DNA of 53,267 nucleotides from Allolucifera butyrica (GTDB lineage: Bacteria > Bacillota > Negativicutes > Sporomusales > UPPP01), in contig NZ_UPPP01000079.1 of assembly GCF_900476375.1 (NCBI RefSeq), forward strand, positions 1 through 53,267, written 5' to 3'. Position numbers and translations under genes: made by a program. Under the pieces are notes generated by a model. That model saw only the letters and a program-made list of their open reading frames with translations. It had not been told where the DNA came from and made no database searches. Below are positions 24,532-33,930 of this stretch, in pieces; positions within the stretch are counted from its first letter, which is position 1, and every line of letters begins with the position of its first letter.

Positions 24532-25371
24532 TTGAAATTAACAGTTGTTGTTGATAATTATGTTCCTATTTCAACGCCAAGCCCTTTTTTGGGCGAGCAT
24601 GGTTTTTCCTTGCTGATTGAACTGGATACAGCAAAAATTCTTTTAGATACCGGACAATCGGACGCGGTGGTAAAAAACTTAAGTTTGCTTGGCATTCATC
24701 CAAACCAGTTGGACGCGATTGTGTTAAGTCATGGCCACTATGACCATACAGGAGGACTGCGTTACCTTTTACAGCATCGAAGTAAACCCATTCCTGTATA
24801 TGGACATCCGGATATTTTTCAAAACCGTTATTCGGTTGCCGGAAACCGCAGGTGTTATATTGGCGTTCCTGATACTAAAGAGGATCTTACAGCGTTGGGA
24901 GCTATATGGCATTTAACGGCTAACCCAATAGAAATAGCTCCGCAACTTATATTTAGCGGCGAAATTCCGCATGTAACGGCATATGAAACAGGGGATGACA
25001 AATTAGTTGTTAGCAACGAATGCCAATGCGATTGCCAGGATGAAATTAAAGATGATATATCTCTGTATTATTCTTGTCCGGACGGTTTGGTGGTAATAGG
25101 AGGATGCACGCATTCCGGATTGGTAAATACGGTGGAGAATGGGTTTCAGCTTGCCGGCCAGACGCAATTAAAGGGCTGGATTGGCGGTACTCATCTGGGT
25201 CCTGTATCGAAAGACCAGCAAGATAAGACTTTGTCTAAAATAGAAGAATACGCTCCGGAGTTTTTAGCGGCGGGGCATTGTACCGGCTTAGGCATGATGG
25301 CGGAATTGCAAAGATGCTTACAGGAACGGTTTATTCCCGCCTTTTTAAGTCAAGTCATTAAGGTGGACTGA
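24532..25371 (+). CDS. MBL-fold metallohydrolase
   Basis: 279 residues from TTG 24532 behind AGGAGGAGG. Metal motif SHGHYDHTGG (residues 64-73), later His in GGCTHSGLVN and AAGHCTG. This places it with the metallo-beta-lactamase group that includes the dihydropterin-ribofuranosyl-aminobenzene-phosphate synthase-like proteins. Substrate unknown. Its place between the permease and glycerate kinase suggests a lactone or ester hydrolysis step for an imported sugar acid, but this is inference. Confidence 0.8.
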   Translation: MKLTVVVDNYVPISTPSPFLGEHGFSLLIELDTAKILLDTGQSDAVVKNLSLLGIHPNQLDAIVLSHGHYDHTGGLRYLLQHRSKPIPVYGHPDIFQNRYSVAGNRRCYIGVPDTKEDLTALGAIWHLTANPIEIAPQLIFSGEIPHVTAYETGDDKLVVSNECQCDCQDEIKDDISLYYSCPDGLVVIGGCTHSGLVNTVENGFQLAGQTQLKGWIGGTHLGPVSKDQQDKTLSKIEEYAPEFLAAGHCTGLGMMAELQRCLQERFIPAFLSQVIKVD

Positions 25372-25377
25372 TTTACG

Positions 25378-25405
25378 AAAGCCCAGCACATATGCTGGGC
25401 TTTTT
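25378..25405 (+). terminator. Terminator or attenuator inside the glycerate cluster
   Basis: AAAGCCCAGCA-CATA-TGCTGGGCTTTTT, a perfect intrinsic terminator only about 35 bp before the glycerate kinase start. It would reduce kinase expression relative to the permease unless the kinase has its own promoter. Confidence 0.85.
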
Positions 25406-25437
25406 CATAAGAATTTAGCAGAGGGAAGTGAATCATT

Positions 25438-26631
25438 GTGCGTATTATTGTTGCACCGGATTCTTTTAAAGGTAGTTTATCGGCGGTTGAAGTGGCCAAT
25501 GCCATAGCTAAAGGCATTTTAGCTGTTTTTGATGCTGCTGAAATCTACAAAGTACCGATTGCAGATGGCGGAGAAGGTACGGTAGATGCCTTAGTCACAG
25601 CGACGCTTGGACGTACTCTCAAAGAAGAGGTAAAGGGGCCACTGGGAGATAATGTAGCAGCTTGCTGGGGGATTCTTGGCGATACTAAAACAGCGGTAAT
25701 TGAGATGGCAGCCGCTTCAGGCATCACGCTACTGCCGGAAGAAAAGCGCAATCCCTTACAAGCTACGACATATGGAACAGGGCAGTTAATCAAAGCAGCC
25801 CTTGACCAGGGACTGCGCGATGTTATTATTGGCATTGGCGGCAGTGCTACGAATGATGGCGGTGTGGGTATGGCCAAGGCTTTAGGAGTAAAATTTTTGG
25901 ATGCATCGAACAGGGAACTGCCCGACGGCGGCGCTGCTTTGCAGGATTTAGCCCGTATTGATGTTACGGGACTGGATAAACGGTTAACAGAAGCAAATAT
26001 TATGGTGGCTTGCGATGTAAATAACCCTTTATGCGGCCCTAAAGGGGCATCAGCCGTGTACGGACCGCAAAAGGGAGCAACACCGCTGATGGTAAAAACT
26101 TTGGACCGGGCTCTTAGCCATTATGCTGAAATTGCCGCACAAACTTTTGGCAAGGATATTTCCCGGTATGCCGGCGCCGGTGCCGCAGGTGGTTTGGGGG
26201 CAGGGCTTTTGCTGTTTACTTCTGCCATACTGCGCCCAGGGGTAGATATTGTATTGGAAGCTGTTCGTTTTGAGGAAAAGGTACAACAGGCGGACTTGGT
26301 TATTACCGGTGAAGGCAATACGGATTTTCAAACAGCTTATGGCAAAGCTCCGGTTGGTATTGCCAAAATTGCTAAAAAGTATCATGTTCCGGTGATTTGT
26401 TTGTCAGGCGGTTTGGGAGAAGGCTGTGAAAAGGTACTGCAATGTGGAATTGACGGTTTGATGAGTATTGTCCCGCGACCAATGATTCTTGACGATTGTA
26501 TTATTCATGCGGCACAGCTTACAGAAGCTTCAGCCGCCAGACTATGCCGTTTGCTTGCGGTAGGCAAATTGCTGCAGGAAAAAAGCACCATTGTCAATGG
26601 GACGGGGTTCTCGACACACAGGTGTCATTAA
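25438..26631 (+). CDS. Glycerate kinase (GlxK/GarK family)
   Basis: 397 residues from GTG 25438 behind GAGGGAAGTGA. Starts RIIVAPDSFKGSLSAVEVA, with IADGGEGTVDAL, GIGGSATNDGGVGMA and ITGEGNTDFQTAYGKAP, all family signatures. It phosphorylates D-glycerate to 2-phosphoglycerate, feeding glycolysis. The last residues NGTGFSTHRCH and the stop codon are encoded by a dispersed family B repeat, so the C-terminus has been extended or replaced by repeat insertion. Confidence 0.92.
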   Translation: MRIIVAPDSFKGSLSAVEVANAIAKGILAVFDAAEIYKVPIADGGEGTVDALVTATLGRTLKEEVKGPLGDNVAACWGILGDTKTAVIEMAAASGITLLPEEKRNPLQATTYGTGQLIKAALDQGLRDVIIGIGGSATNDGGVGMAKALGVKFLDASNRELPDGGAALQDLARIDVTGLDKRLTEANIMVACDVNNPLCGPKGASAVYGPQKGATPLMVKTLDRALSHYAEIAAQTFGKDISRYAGAGAAGGLGAGLLLFTSAILRPGVDIVLEAVRFEEKVQQADLVITGEGNTDFQTAYGKAPVGIAKIAKKYHVPVICLSGGLGEGCEKVLQCGIDGLMSIVPRPMILDDCIIHAAQLTEASAARLCRLLAVGKLLQEKSTIVNGTGFSTHRCH

Positions 26632-26651
26632 CCCCGTCCCCCTAACAGTTT
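26599..26651 (+). repeat. Dispersed repeat family B, copy 2
   Basis: GGGACGGGGTT ... GACACACAGGTGTC ... AACCCCGTCCCC: outer 11-12 bp stem plus inner GACAC/GTGTC stem, then CTAACAGTTT. It overlaps the end of the glycerate kinase gene. Confidence 0.8.
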
Positions 26652-26824
26652 CGTTCGCCCCCTAGTTTCGGGAAGGTTGGAACGTTTTTCGCATCATCAC
26701 AAAAGCATTCGCTGTCATATAATGTATAAGTCAGATATTAACTATATCTGCCGGACACATGCTCCAAATCACAGTTTCCATTCGAACGATAACCTTATAA
26801 TTCTTATCAAGAAAGGAGTATGAT

Positions 26825-28330
26825 ATGACCAATGTTATGATTGCAAGCCCGGTAAGACAAAAACCGATGATCTTAAAGGAGTTCCTCTGGTCTTTAAATC
26901 AATTGAAGACAGAAACTCTTGATGTAAAGTATGCCTTTGTTGATGACCATGAAGAGCCCAGCACCCAGTTAAAGGAATTTGCCCGGCAGCATAGTAAAAC
27001 TACTTTGATTGCAGGAAAGCCGGACGGAGAATATTTAAGAGACGAAATTACCCACTATTGGCCGGAACAACTAATGTGGAAAGTAGCTACATATAAAGAT
27101 CAACTGCTTGCTTTGGCAAAATTGGAGAATTGCGATTATATTTTTCTAGTGGATTCGGATCTTGTGTTACATCCAGACACACTTATTCACTTAATAAGTC
27201 TAGGAAAAGATATCATATCTGAAGTCTATTGGACCAGTTGGAATCCCCAAAGTCCTGCCTTGCCACAAGTCTGGCTTTGGGGGCAATATGAGCTCTACGC
27301 GAAGCAGAGGACCGAAACTCTTAGTGAAGTTGAAATCAACACCCGGTCATTCCAATTTCTAAATAGATTAAGAATTCCGGGTACGTATAAAGTTGGCGGG
27401 ATCGGAGCTTGTACCCTAATCAGCCGTAAGGCACTCGAAGCCGGAGTAAGCTTTCAGGAATTATACAATTTGCAATTAATCGGCGAAGACCGGCATTTTT
27501 GTATTCGTGCCGCAGCCCTCGGTTTTGATCTTTTTGCCGATACACACTATCCCCCATTCCATATTTACCGGGAATCGGAATTATCTTTATTGCATTTTTA
27601 CAAGCTCGACAATTTTCCGGATTACCGTCCAACTAAACCCAGGTTGATCTTAGGCATGTTAGTTCGAAATGAAGCAGGAAAGTTTTTAGATATTGTTCTT
27701 AAACAAACGGCTAAATTTATTGATGCCGCCGTTTTATTAGATGATGCCAGTGATGATGCCACTGTGGAACTATGCCATCAAGCTCTTGCTCAAGTCCCCC
27801 ATAAAATTATCAGCAATCAATTCCCGCAATTTAACAATGAAATCATCTTGCGCAAACAGTTATGGCAATTAACAATTCAGCAAAACCCGGATTGGATTCT
27901 AATACTGGATGCCGACGAATTGTTCGAGGACCGTATTGCCTTAGAAATTTATAAATATATTACTAACCCGTATATTGACATAGTTAAGTTTCGCCTCTAT
28001 GACATGTGGGACCAAGAACACTATCGAGAAGATGCTTATTGGTGTGCCCATAAATATTATCGGACTTTTTTAGTGCGTTACAATCCGAATTTCGAGTATA
28101 GTTGGAATGAAATTCCTTTACATTGCGGCCGTTTCCCGTCAAATATTCACTGCTTAAGTTCTTTTGAAAGCGAAATCCGTATAAAGCATCTAGGTTGGTC
28201 CACTCCAGAGTTGAAATTAGCAAAATATGCCCGCTACAAGACGCTAGACCCGGATGCAAAATACGGAATTAAAGAACAATATGATTCTATCCTTGAACAA
28301 AACCCCAATCTTATTAGATGGAATGAATGA
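26825..28330 (+). CDS. Two-domain glycosyltransferase
   Basis: 501 residues with two GT-A type modules. The first (1-245) has FLVDSDLVLHP as the metal-binding acidic motif. The second (about 275-501) is GT2-like with LGMLVRNEAGKFL, AVLLDDASDDATVEL and WILILDADELFEDR. No membrane helices. Ribosome site AAGGAG. It is first in a three-gene set with another glycosyltransferase and a collagen-like protein rich in Gly-x-Thr, so it probably adds sugars to those threonines. Sugar donors are unknown. Confidence 0.82.
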   Translation: MTNVMIASPVRQKPMILKEFLWSLNQLKTETLDVKYAFVDDHEEPSTQLKEFARQHSKTTLIAGKPDGEYLRDEITHYWPEQLMWKVATYKDQLLALAKLENCDYIFLVDSDLVLHPDTLIHLISLGKDIISEVYWTSWNPQSPALPQVWLWGQYELYAKQRTETLSEVEINTRSFQFLNRLRIPGTYKVGGIGACTLISRKALEAGVSFQELYNLQLIGEDRHFCIRAAALGFDLFADTHYPPFHIYRESELSLLHFYKLDNFPDYRPTKPRLILGMLVRNEAGKFLDIVLKQTAKFIDAAVLLDDASDDATVELCHQALAQVPHKIISNQFPQFNNEIILRKQLWQLTIQQNPDWILILDADELFEDRIALEIYKYITNPYIDIVKFRLYDMWDQEHYREDAYWCAHKYYRTFLVRYNPNFEYSWNEIPLHCGRFPSNIHCLSSFESEIRIKHLGWSTPELKLAKYARYKTLDPDAKYGIKEQYDSILEQNPNLIRWNE

Positions 28331-28377
28331 TTGTCGCCGGCCAAATTAGCATAATAAACGTCACAGGGAGGAGCCGA

Positions 28378-29496
28378 ATGGCTATATCTGCATTGCCCAT
28401 ATCGGTTAGTCTTTGCATGATAGTTAAGAATGAAGAGCAAAATATTGCACGTTGTCTCAGTTCGGTTTACCCGCTTATGAGCGAGATTATTATAGTAGAT
28501 ACCGGATCTACAGATAAAACAAAAGAAATAGTAAGCCAATTTACTAATAAAATATACGATTTTAAATGGATTGACGATTTTTCAGCAGCGCGAAATTATG
28601 CTTTTAGCCTAGCGAATGGGGACTACACCTTCTGGTTAGATGCCGATGATGTTTTGATTCCTGAGGACTATAATAAATTTCATCAAATTTTAATGGCCCT
28701 AAACTCTGATGTCGATGCAGTAAGTATGCTGTATAATCTTGCATTTGATGAGCGTGGAAATGTTACCTGCCAACTTCGTAGAAATAGATTAGTCAAGACA
28801 ACGAAAAGATTCCGTTGGGTGGGTGCCGTTCATGAATATCTGGAGGTATATGGAAATGTTTTAAACAGTGATATTGCAATTTATCATAAACCGCATACGC
28901 ATGATGCTTATCGAAATTTGTGTATTTATGAAAAAAGATTACTAAATGGTGATACTTTTACCCCTCGAGATTTATATTACTTTGCTAACGAATTATCGGA
29001 CCATAAATTGTATAACCGGGCCATTGAATATTATGAAAAATTTTTAGCAACAAAACAAGGTTGGGTTGAGGACAATATTGCCGCATGCGGAAAACTTTGC
29101 GATTGTTTCTACGCTATTAAAGACAGTAACAACCAATTGAAATATATTTTTAAATCGTTTGAATATGACGTTCCCCGAGCCGAATTTTGCTGTCGTCTGG
29201 GTTACTATTTTCTTGAACAAAACGTAATAAATCAGGCCATATTCTGGTATAGGCTAGCAATTCAAGTTGGAAAACCTCCAAACCCTTGGGCTGTAACCAA
29301 TTGCGCCTGCTATACCTGGCTGCCTCATATTCAACTATGTGTATGCTATTCCAGGATAGGAGAATACGTTCTTGCCAATCAGCATAATGAAGCAGCCGCT
29401 GTCTTTAATCCAGATTTCCCTGCAGTAGACCATAACAGAAAATATTTGCAACAATTTATTGCTTCTGATAAGCAATCGAATGACCGTAATATGTAG
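28378..29496 (+). CDS. GT2 glycosyltransferase with TPR-like C-terminus
   Basis: 372 residues from ATG 28378, behind GGGAGGAG; an overlapping ATG at 28327 has no ribosome site. The GT2 fold (SLCMIVKNEEQNIARCLSSV, IVDTGSTDKTKEIV, FWLDADDV) is followed by a region with TPR-like helices (YYFANELSDHKLYNRAIEYY, QAIFWYRLAIQVG). Such GT2-TPR proteins often glycosylate surface glycoproteins, including spore collagen-like proteins. It starts 47 bp after the first glycosyltransferase. Confidence 0.85.
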   Translation: MAISALPISVSLCMIVKNEEQNIARCLSSVYPLMSEIIIVDTGSTDKTKEIVSQFTNKIYDFKWIDDFSAARNYAFSLANGDYTFWLDADDVLIPEDYNKFHQILMALNSDVDAVSMLYNLAFDERGNVTCQLRRNRLVKTTKRFRWVGAVHEYLEVYGNVLNSDIAIYHKPHTHDAYRNLCIYEKRLLNGDTFTPRDLYYFANELSDHKLYNRAIEYYEKFLATKQGWVEDNIAACGKLCDCFYAIKDSNNQLKYIFKSFEYDVPRAEFCCRLGYYFLEQNVINQAIFWYRLAIQVGKPPNPWAVTNCACYTWLPHIQLCVCYSRIGEYVLANQHNEAAAVFNPDFPAVDHNRKYLQQFIASDKQSNDRNM

Positions 29497-29538
29497 CATA
29501 CAATTGAACAACAGTTACATCTTTCTGAAAGTACTTGA

Positions 29539-30588
<1,050 letters not shown>

Positions 30589-30607
30589 CTGATTATATTT
30601 ATATAAA

Positions 30608-30646
30608 AACAGGCATTACGGAATCACAAAGTCCGTAGTGCCTGTT
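30608..30646 (+). terminator. Terminator of the collagen gene
   Basis: Fifteen-base stem AACAGGCATTACGGA with TCCGTAGTGCCTGTT, one G-T pair. Confidence 0.8.
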
Positions 30647-30909
30647 ACGTTTTGCTCAAAGGTATCGCACAAAACGCATTATTAGGATTTTTATATGCTA
30701 TATTGGTATTTTTAGACTAAGAAACTACCTTTTCAGACAATCTTTATAGAAATACGGAAACATTTGTGATAAATTTAACACATAACAACAAGTTAACTAA
30801 AAGTTAGGGTGATACTAATCAGGATAATGTAGCATGTAGTCTATACAGGACAGCCCCTAATTGAGTTTGAAAAAATGCGTGCATGAGAGTTCCCCCTCTC
30901 ATTATATAT

Positions 30910-30953
30910 AACAGTCTGAATGCTTTTTTCTCGGCATCCAGACTGTTTTTTTT
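30910..30953 (+). terminator. Strong terminator, transcript unknown
   Basis: AACAGTCTGAATGC pairs with GCATCCAGACTGTT, followed by eight T. On the minus strand it may also stop hgcAB transcription. Confidence 0.8.
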
Positions 30954-31023
30954 GTGATCAAAAATAAAGTGAGATTAACGGTAACAGAAATCTTTACACA
31001 TTCATGAACAGGGGACAATCTTA

Positions 31024-31329
31024 TTAACCACAGCAAGAAGATTTATTTCCTTCCGACCCACCACAACAAGGAGCGGTTCCTTTTAACTTCCCTTGTATAA
31101 TGGCTGCGGCACAACCAACCCCGGCCTTAACCGCAAGCGCTTCAACAGGACAATTTCGAACGCAGGCTCCACATTCCATGCACCGGTCCCGGTCACTGAT
31201 CCAAGCCTTACCTGAATTCAACCCAAAGACCTTATGGGGGCATACATTCAAACACATACCACATCCGATACACTTATTCGCATTTAGCGTCAAAGTCACA
31301 ACGTTTTTCAAATATGTATGTCTTATCAC
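31024..31329 (-). CDS. hgcB: HgcB, mercury-methylation ferredoxin
   Basis: 101 residues. Two [4Fe-4S] motifs: C20-x2-C23-x2-C26-x3-C30 and C50-x2-C53-x2-C56-x3-C60, the second within CMECGACVRNCP, the HgcB signature. Cys73 matches the strictly conserved extra cysteine of known HgcB proteins. The C-terminus carries two Cys pairs (88/89 and 99/100). HgcB re-reduces the corrinoid of HgcA and its C-terminal thiols are thought to pass Hg(II). Starts 18 bp after hgcA; same operon. Confidence 0.93.
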   Translation of the reverse strand: MIRHTYLKNVVTLTLNANKCIGCGMCLNVCPHKVFGLNSGKAWISDRDRCMECGACVRNCPVEALAVKAGVGCAAAIIQGKLKGTAPCCGGSEGNKSSCCG

Positions 31330-31347
31330 GGTTCATTCTCCCTTACA

Positions 31348-32493
31348 TTAAAATCCAAGAAACAACCTGCCGACCCAAAGTGCTATTCCACCCACTACGG
31401 AAATAATCTGGGCCGGTACTGCAAATTTCATTTCTTTTGCCACGCCGGACAGAGACGTATAGGTGCTGCAGCCGGTAAAATTCATCGCAAGATAGGAAGC
31501 AATGGGAGGTAAAATCAAACAGTAAAATAGACCATAACCCCAGCTTGCTTGAGAAGCACTGCACCAGACATATACCCCCGCCCATAATAGCCCCATCAGC
31601 CATCCTTTCCAGGAAAAAGCCGGCCCTGGAATGTACGGTAAAAGCAGAGGAACCAGAACTGTTCCTGTTAAAATAGCTCCCAGGTAGGGAATAAAGTCAA
31701 TCATGGTATGGCTTAACAGACCCAAGGTAAAAGCTTCTTTTCCTACCGCCAAGTTCATCAAAAAAAGAAAGGCGATCAAAATAAGCGCCGGTTTGATGGT
31801 ACTGACCAATTCGAATGGCGCCAGTACCAAACGATCACGCATATCGAAACGAACTACCCTCATGGCGGCAGTAGCCTTCAATCCTGCACTTATAAATGCA
31901 GGGACATCTGCAGCCCTTACCGGGCCATACACCACTTTAAAACCCGACAGTTGCAATACCTTATGGGCAGATACGCCAGGAGCCCCTAACTGGGGCACTA
32001 CCAAAGTCCGGTGGGTCACAATCTCCGAAAGTTTCACCAGGCTAATGCGATTGACTAACTCTTCGGTCCCGAATGTTCCTTTTCCAGCTGCACACCAAAC
32101 ATTGATGCCTTTAGTATCCAACACCAGAATCCATAGATTAAGGCCTTTTAGTTCAGAGCGAAGCCGGTCAAAACTCATCTTATAGTTAGCCGAGACCAGC
32201 ACCAAGGAATCGGCATCGGGATTCCCCACTCCATATAAACCGGGCGGAATTTTATAGTTCATCCTCCCAATACCCCATCGCGCTTTCCATGCTCCAAGCC
32301 TATCACTTACTGTATATTCAGTACTCACTCGAAATTTTTTTCCTGCGGAAGTTTCTATCTCTCCGGTCATCCAAGGCATATATTTTCCGTTGATATTTGC
32401 TGAAGGCATTTGATTACAACAATGGTTTTCATTTTTTTGCGTATCGCCGTTACAAGAACATGAGCATCCTCCGGCAACAGGACCCTTTTCCAT
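31348..32493 (-). CDS. hgcA: HgcA, corrinoid mercury methyltransferase
   Basis: 381 residues. A corrinoid-binding domain has the cap-helix motif NVWCAAGK (131-138), whose Cys134 is the lower cobalt ligand, followed by GTFGTEELVNRI. Five membrane helices follow (about 220-381). It transfers a methyl group from the methyltetrahydrofolate pathway to Hg(II), making methylmercury at the cytoplasmic membrane. The first 30 residues are an unusual Cys-rich leader (C10, C12, C14, C25, C26). Start ATG behind GAGAGGAG. Operon arsR-hgcA-hgcB. Confidence 0.95.
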   Translation of the reverse strand: MEKGPVAGGCSCSCNGDTQKNENHCCNQMPSANINGKYMPWMTGEIETSAGKKFRVSTEYTVSDRLGAWKARWGIGRMNYKIPPGLYGVGNPDADSLVLVSANYKMSFDRLRSELKGLNLWILVLDTKGINVWCAAGKGTFGTEELVNRISLVKLSEIVTHRTLVVPQLGAPGVSAHKVLQLSGFKVVYGPVRAADVPAFISAGLKATAAMRVVRFDMRDRLVLAPFELVSTIKPALILIAFLFLMNLAVGKEAFTLGLLSHTMIDFIPYLGAILTGTVLVPLLLPYIPGPAFSWKGWLMGLLWAGVYVWCSASQASWGYGLFYCLILPPIASYLAMNFTGCSTYTSLSGVAKEMKFAVPAQIISVVGGIALWVGRLFLGF

Positions 32494-32581
32494 AACAATA
32501 CTCCTCTCAAATTAATTGTACAATTTCTCCCGTAGGCTAATCTTCCTGCTTATGAACCGCTTTTTTGGCGAGCCATCCGGT

Positions 32582-32923
32582 TTATAATAATTTTTTGAAA
32601 CCTTCGCAATTATTTTGAACACCCGGCTCACAGATGCGGCATTGCTCCTTGATCACCGATTTTTCCGCAAATTCTTGAAGTAGCGCGCTCACCTGCGCAA
32701 ATGTCTCCGGGACTAAGCTATAGTAGATCCATTTCCCATCTCGCCGGTCATTGACCAATCCAGCATATTTGAGTGCCCTCAAATGATGGGAAATGGTTGG
32801 CTGCGATACTTTAAAGACGCTCAAGATGTCACAGACGCACAATTCTTTTCCCAACAGCAGTTTTATAATTTCCAGCCGGACCGGGTCCCCTAATGCTTTA
32901 AAAATTTCGGCTTGTTCCTTCAC
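32582..32923 (-). CDS. ArsR-family regulator of hgcAB
   Basis: 113 residues. The DNA-binding helix is SQPTISHHLRALKYAGLV. The metalloid/thiol site is C29-x-C31 in GKELCVCDI, with further Cys at 95, 98 and 106 near the C-terminus. ArsR-like genes often precede hgcA in known methylators. Here the gene is 88 bp upstream of hgcA on the same strand and probably represses the whole operon until arsenite, Hg or another thiophilic metal binds. Part of a long-leader transcript from about 33088. Confidence 0.88.
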   Translation of the reverse strand: MKEQAEIFKALGDPVRLEIIKLLLGKELCVCDILSVFKVSQPTISHHLRALKYAGLVNDRRDGKWIYYSLVPETFAQVSALLQEFAEKSVIKEQCRICEPGVQNNCEGFKKLL

Positions 32924-33024
32924 CTTAGCTCACTCATTTCTCCAAATGTTCTAATAATCCAGCCTTTTATCTTGCTGAGAACCGACCGCACCCCGTTCAT
33001 AATCTCGCCGTCTGAGCCTTAGAA

Positions 33025-33038
33025 ACCGATAGATCGGT
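33025..33038. promoter_or_regulatory. ACCGAT dyad in the arsR leader
   Basis: ACCGAT-AG-ATCGGT, perfect 6-2-6 inverted repeat in the leader between the promoter and arsR; either an operator half or an RNA hairpin. Confidence 0.35.
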
Positions 33039-33055
33039 AAGCATTGATGCACATA

Positions 33056-33094
33056 ATTGATTAGATTTATTGATTAGATTTATTGATTATTATC
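33056..33094. repeat. 13-bp tandem repeat in the arsR-hgcAB leader
   Basis: ATTGATTAGATTT occurs twice in tandem plus a third partial unit, directly downstream (minus sense) of the promoter. Confidence 0.8.
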
Positions 33095-33123
33095 TATATA
33101 TCTATATGATAGTCAATGGTCAA
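33088..33123 (-). promoter_or_regulatory. Promoter and operator of arsR-hgcAB
   Basis: On the minus strand TTGACC (33123-33118) and TATATA (33100-33095) are 17 bp apart. An imperfect dyad with TTGA/TCAA ends and TAT/ATA blocks spans about 33084-33117, overlapping the -10 region, as expected for an ArsR-type operator. Confidence 0.55.
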
Positions 33124-33196
33124 GCCTTTCGTCAATTAGATAATTGTTAATTATGCCGTTAAAGGTCCAAAAGATCTTCCCCCTATGGTAGCCGTG

Positions 33197-33246
33197 TCAA
33201 AAGGACAGGGTAAGGACGATAAAACCGTCCCAATTCCTGTCCCTTT
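33197..33246. repeat. GC-rich hairpin
   Basis: AAAAGGACAGGG and GGACG pair with CGTCC and CCTGTCCCTTT across a short loop. Located between the hydrolase gene and the hgcAB promoter; similar in style to family B but with different sequence. Confidence 0.5.
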
Positions 33247-33320
33247 ATACTTTGTCAGCAGACTTATCAACAACCCGGCCGGAAGGTGCTATGCTTCGTC
33301 CGTTATTGTCCTGTCTATCT

Positions 33321-33818
33321 CTATTCCAATGCCTTTTTCAAGATGTTCAGCGAAATGGTGTCGTTGATGCTCTCGACAAAAGGAATGTTTGCCGGATTTA
33401 TACTGGCGAGGGTCCAGCGCAGCAAGGCGGGGGTAAAGTCTTTATCCAACGCGCCGCGATAGGTGGACAGAATGCAGTATTCGGCGCAAAAACCGCTAAT
33501 AATGACCGTATCAACGCCCAGATTACGCAGTACTGTTTCCAGTTCGGTTTTGGTAAAAGCGTTGCCATACGTTTTATGAATGCGCCGGTCGGTGGACAGA
33601 ATCTTGAGCGATTCGGGCAGTTCAAAGCCCGGAGTACCGGGGACTAAGCCTTCTGCCTCGTCGATATGCTGTACAACGATGATTGGCAGCTTCTTTTCCC
33701 GGAAAAACGCGAGCGCTTCGTTAATAAAATAGACTGCTTTATGCAGCGAAGTCGCGGTTTCGGGCCCATATTCAAAGAATTTCTGTTGGACATCGACCAC
33801 CAGGAAAACAGGTTTCAT
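33321..33818 (-). CDS. Isochorismatase-like cysteine hydrolase
   Basis: 165 residues of the isochorismatase/nicotinamidase fold. The catalytic triad is Asp9 (LVVDVQQKF), Lys82 (HKTYGNAF) and Cys115 (GFCAEYCILSTY). Shorter than nicotinamidases (about 200) but complete. Substrate not predictable. Ribosome site GGGGTGA. Apparently a single-gene unit between hgcAB and the FAH operon. Confidence 0.85.
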   Translation of the reverse strand: MKPVFLVVDVQQKFFEYGPETATSLHKAVYFINEALAFFREKKLPIIVVQHIDEAEGLVPGTPGFELPESLKILSTDRRIHKTYGNAFTKTELETVLRNLGVDTVIISGFCAEYCILSTYRGALDKDFTPALLRWTLASINPANIPFVESINDTISLNILKKALE

Positions 33819-33930
33819 AAAATCACCCCAATATTTCGGCTGGGACAGTGGTTACCCTAGCCGGATTTCTAAAAATCCATTCGCCTTACTTCCTAAAATT
33901 TCCTTCTGCAAATACAAAAAAAGGATCCAA

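Larger units (their letters stand above)
30589..31023. other. Gene-free stretch with two terminators
   Basis: After the collagen terminator (30608-30646) about 260 bp carry no open frame, then a small hairpin (ATGAGA/TCTCAT, about 30883-30902) and a second strong plus-strand terminator. A small RNA ending at the second terminator is possible. Confidence 0.4.

Noticed and set aside
33185..33647. Plus-strand open frames over the hydrolase gene
   Set aside because: Shadow frames of the minus-strand isochorismatase-like gene, which has its catalytic triad and a ribosome site.
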